From NCBI GenBank assembly GCA_902492545.1, contig CABULX010000051.1, positions 1-15,994 of the forward strand: a stretch of 15,994 bases of DNA, given 5' to 3'. Position 1 is the first letter of the stretch; the number at the start of each line of letters is the position of its first letter. This stretch comes from an uncultured Collinsella sp. Lineage in GTDB: Bacteria; Actinomycetota; Coriobacteriia; Coriobacteriales; Coriobacteriaceae. This document shows positions 14,368-15,994 of this stretch, one piece after another. A model generated the notes under the pieces. That model had not been told where the DNA came from. It saw only the letters and a program-made list of their open reading frames with translations, and made no database searches. The position numbers and the translations under genes are program-made.

Positions 14368-14406
14368 AAGCGACATTCCGTTATTCGGAATGTCGCTTTC
14401 GTTTTT
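14368..14406 (+). terminator. Strong rho-independent terminator between ileS and lspA
   Basis: A perfect 13-bp stem, AAGCGACATTCCG (14368-14380) and its complement (14386-14398), closes a 5-nt loop and is followed by TCGTTTTT. It separates ileS from lspA transcription. The left flank is not A-rich, so it works on the plus strand. Confidence 0.88.
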
Positions 14407-14454
14407 AGCTGGTTATTTCGCTTGCGTTGGTGGATATGTCGTGCGTTCTGCGTA

Positions 14455-14483
14455 TGGCAATATAAGATAGTTCTTTGTATTAA
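14455..14483 (+). promoter_or_regulatory. Possible lspA promoter in an AT-rich stretch
   Basis: TGGCAA (14455-14460) and TATTAA (14478-14483) are 17 bp apart. The surrounding 90 bp are clearly more AT-rich than the flanks and lie just after the terminator, where lspA needs a promoter. TATAAG at 14461 is an alternative -10. Confidence 0.35.
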
Positions 14484-14518
14484 ACGTAATTCGATGATCT
14501 TGAGGGTAGGGGATTTCT

Positions 14519-15118
14519 TTGGGTCGTACTGGGGATATGACGCCGTCTTTGCGTTGGCGGTTGGGTGTTGCTGGTGGGGTGGCGCTCGTTGTGCTGCTTG
14601 TTGACCAGTTGACCAAGCTTGCGGTTCGTGCCGTGGGCGATGCACTGCATGTGACCGTCATCCCCGGCGTGATCGACTTCCTGTTTGTCCGCAATATCGG
14701 CGCTGCCTTTAGCATGGGCGAGGGGCATGGCATCGCGTTTGCCGTGCTGGCGCTGGCGGTCATTGTCGCTATTGCCGTGTACCTCATTCGTGCACCCCAG
14801 CTCGCCCATCTTGAGGTTGTGGGCATGGCGATGGTTGCGGGCGGTGCTATCGGCAACGCTATCGATCGTTTGGCCTTTGGCTTCGTGACCGATTTTATTG
14901 CCACCACCTTCATCGACTTTCCCGTCTTCAATGTGGCCGATATCGGTATCACCGTAGGCGTCGTGCTTGCCCTCATCGGCTACATGTTCTTGAGCCCTGC
15001 GGCCCGCGAAGTCGATGCGACTGCCGAGCTCAATGCCCGTGATGAGGCCCGCGCCAAGCGCAAAGCCAAGCAGCGTGGGGAGCGTGCCCGCAAGATTCGC
15101 GAAAGGAATGAGCGTTAA
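14519..15118 (+). CDS. lspA: Lipoprotein signal peptidase (signal peptidase II)
   Basis: LspA is the inner-membrane aspartyl protease that cleaves the signal peptide of prolipoproteins after lipid attachment to the +1 cysteine. The 199-aa form has four hydrophobic segments and the family motifs: VDQLTKLAV in helix 1, FVRNIGAAFS (from 57), GGAIGNAIDR with catalytic Asp116, and VFNVADIGITVG with catalytic Asp141. After about residue 160 there is a highly charged Lys/Arg-rich cytoplasmic tail (RAKRKAKQRGERARK). The TTG start is preferred because AGGGGA (14508-14513) lies 5 nt upstream. ATG 14537 (193 aa) is the alternative, with only GGGG 2 nt before it. It overlaps the next gene by one base (TAATG), indicating translational coupling. 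Confidence 0.95.
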   Translation: MGRTGDMTPSLRWRLGVAGGVALVVLLVDQLTKLAVRAVGDALHVTVIPGVIDFLFVRNIGAAFSMGEGHGIAFAVLALAVIVAIAVYLIRAPQLAHLEVVGMAMVAGGAIGNAIDRLAFGFVTDFIATTFIDFPVFNVADIGITVGVVLALIGYMFLSPAAREVDATAELNARDEARAKRKAKQRGERARKIRERNER

Positions 15119-15994
15119 TGGCCGACATCCATATTCTTGTTGCCGACGATTGCTCTGGCCAGCGTCTCGACGCCTTTCTGGGTGCCAACGACGGCTGCCC
15201 CACGCGCTCTGCCTGCGCGCATCTGATCGAGGGCGGCGCCGTAATCGTGAACGGCGAGACCTGTCTGTCAAAAAAGTACGCCGTACGCGCCGGTGACCGC
15301 ATCTCGGTCGACCTGCCCGAGCCGCACGATCCCACCGATGTGATTCCCGAGGCCATCCCGCTCGACATTCGCTATGAGGACGACTATCTCATTGTGCTCT
15401 CCAAGCAGCGCGGGCTGGTGTGCCATCCCGCCCACGGCCACGAGAGCGGCACGCTTGCGAACGCCTTGGTCTACCACTGCGGTATCGATCATCTTGGTAC
15501 CGTGCAGGGTGAGGACCGCCCCGGCATCGTGCATCGCCTGGATCGCGATACCTCGGGCCTCATGCTTGCGGCAAAGGACGACGACACGCAACGCGCGCTT
15601 CAAAATCTCATTCGCACGCGTACGCTCGACCGCCGCTATATCACGCTTGTCCACGGGCACATCGCCATGGACGAGGGCACCATCAATACCGGTATCGCCC
15701 GTTCTACGCGCGACCGCGTCAAGATGGCGGTTTCGGACGACCCCTTTTCCCGTCAGGCCATTACGACCTTTAAAGTCCTCGAGCGCTTTGATTCCACGCG
15801 CTTTGACGATGGTTATACGCTCGTTGAGTGCCATCTGTTTACCGGTCGCACGCACCAGATTCGCGTGCATATGCGTCATATCAACCACGCCTGCGTGGGC
15901 GATCCACTCTACGGCAAGTGCGATGCGCGCGCCGACCAGGGCCTGACCAGGCAGTTCCTTCATTCCTGGCGCGTGGCGTTCGACCATCCCGTGA
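15118..15994 (+). CDS. RluA-family rRNA pseudouridine synthase, 3' end beyond window
   Basis: The frame opens at ATG 15118, overlapping the lspA stop, and stays open to the window edge (292 residues seen; the family is usually about 300-330). It isomerises specific uridines to pseudouridine in 23S rRNA or other RNAs. An N-terminal S4 RNA-binding domain (about 14-60, RLDAFLGAN...VNGE) precedes the catalytic domain with HRLDRDTSGL (from 139), in which Asp142 is the catalytic residue. Later motifs are RRYITLVHG and LFTGRTHQIRVHM. The layout is that of RluD or B. subtilis YlyB, which also sits next to lspA, but the target uridines cannot be read from sequence, so no symbol is given. AAGGA inside lspA (15103-15107) is the likely ribosome binding site, with coupling from lspA. 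Confidence 0.94.
   Translation, partial: MADIHILVADDCSGQRLDAFLGANDGCPTRSACAHLIEGGAVIVNGETCLSKKYAVRAGDRISVDLPEPHDPTDVIPEAIPLDIRYEDDYLIVLSKQRGLVCHPAHGHESGTLANALVYHCGIDHLGTVQGEDRPGIVHRLDRDTSGLMLAAKDDDTQRALQNLIRTRTLDRRYITLVHGHIAMDEGTINTGIARSTRDRVKMAVSDDPFSRQAITTFKVLERFDSTRFDDGYTLVECHLFTGRTHQIRVHMRHINHACVGDPLYGKCDARADQGLTRQFLHSWRVAFDHPV

Noticed and set aside
1..15994. CRISPR array, insertion sequence, prophage or defence system
   Set aside because: No regularly spaced repeats, transposase, integrase or nuclease genes are visible on either strand.

Overview
The window is about 16 kb of GC-rich bacterial chromosome (roughly 60% G+C by eye, with strong GC3 codon bias and Shine-Dalgarno-led genes). 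It looks like core, not accessory, DNA. Gene content, the ileS T-box leader, the Phi3T/Bacillus-type ThyA and general protein character suggest an anaerobic gut actinomycetote of the Coriobacteriia (Collinsella-like). That placement is an inference from protein character, not from a database search.

Layout. 1-1904: the 3' end of ftsY followed 10 nt later by ffh, the two SRP-pathway GTPases, closed by a terminator. 2021-2785 (minus): a three-part protein made of a DUF134 helix-turn-helix domain, a NifX/NifB-like FeMo-cofactor-binding domain and a Cys/His-rich tail. Its upstream region carries two matched palindromes that frame its predicted promoter. 2952-4328: thyA-folA, a dTMP/tetrahydrofolate pair. 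4438-5352: a SPOUT rRNA methyltransferase. 5478-6827: a MATE exporter. 6828-7281: an imperfect inverted repeat, then the remains of a corrinoid adenosyltransferase gene (cobO/cobA type) on the minus strand. 7297-9189: ftsH, ending in a strong terminator. 9271-9726 (plus) and 9775-10857 (minus): a DUF523 protein and an iron-type alcohol/glycerol dehydrogenase-like protein, convergent and sharing a symmetrical terminator. 10990-11300: a T-box riboswitch with an AUC specifier that controls ileS (11344-14145). 14146-14518: a hairpin-rich gap. 14519 to the right edge: lspA, overlapping by one base an RluA-family pseudouridine synthase cut by the window end.

How the genes work together. Most are housekeeping genes for protein targeting, membrane proteolysis, lipoprotein maturation, translation and one-carbon metabolism. 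ileS and lspA are neighbours, as in many bacteria, but a strong terminator between them argues for separate transcription here. The least ordinary parts are the DUF134-NifX-metal-tail gene with its operator pair and a near-perfect internal ribosome binding site, the decayed cobalamin gene, the transcription-attenuating ileS T-box, and the large structured element downstream of ileS. I saw no tRNA, rRNA, CRISPR array, prophage or intact insertion sequence.
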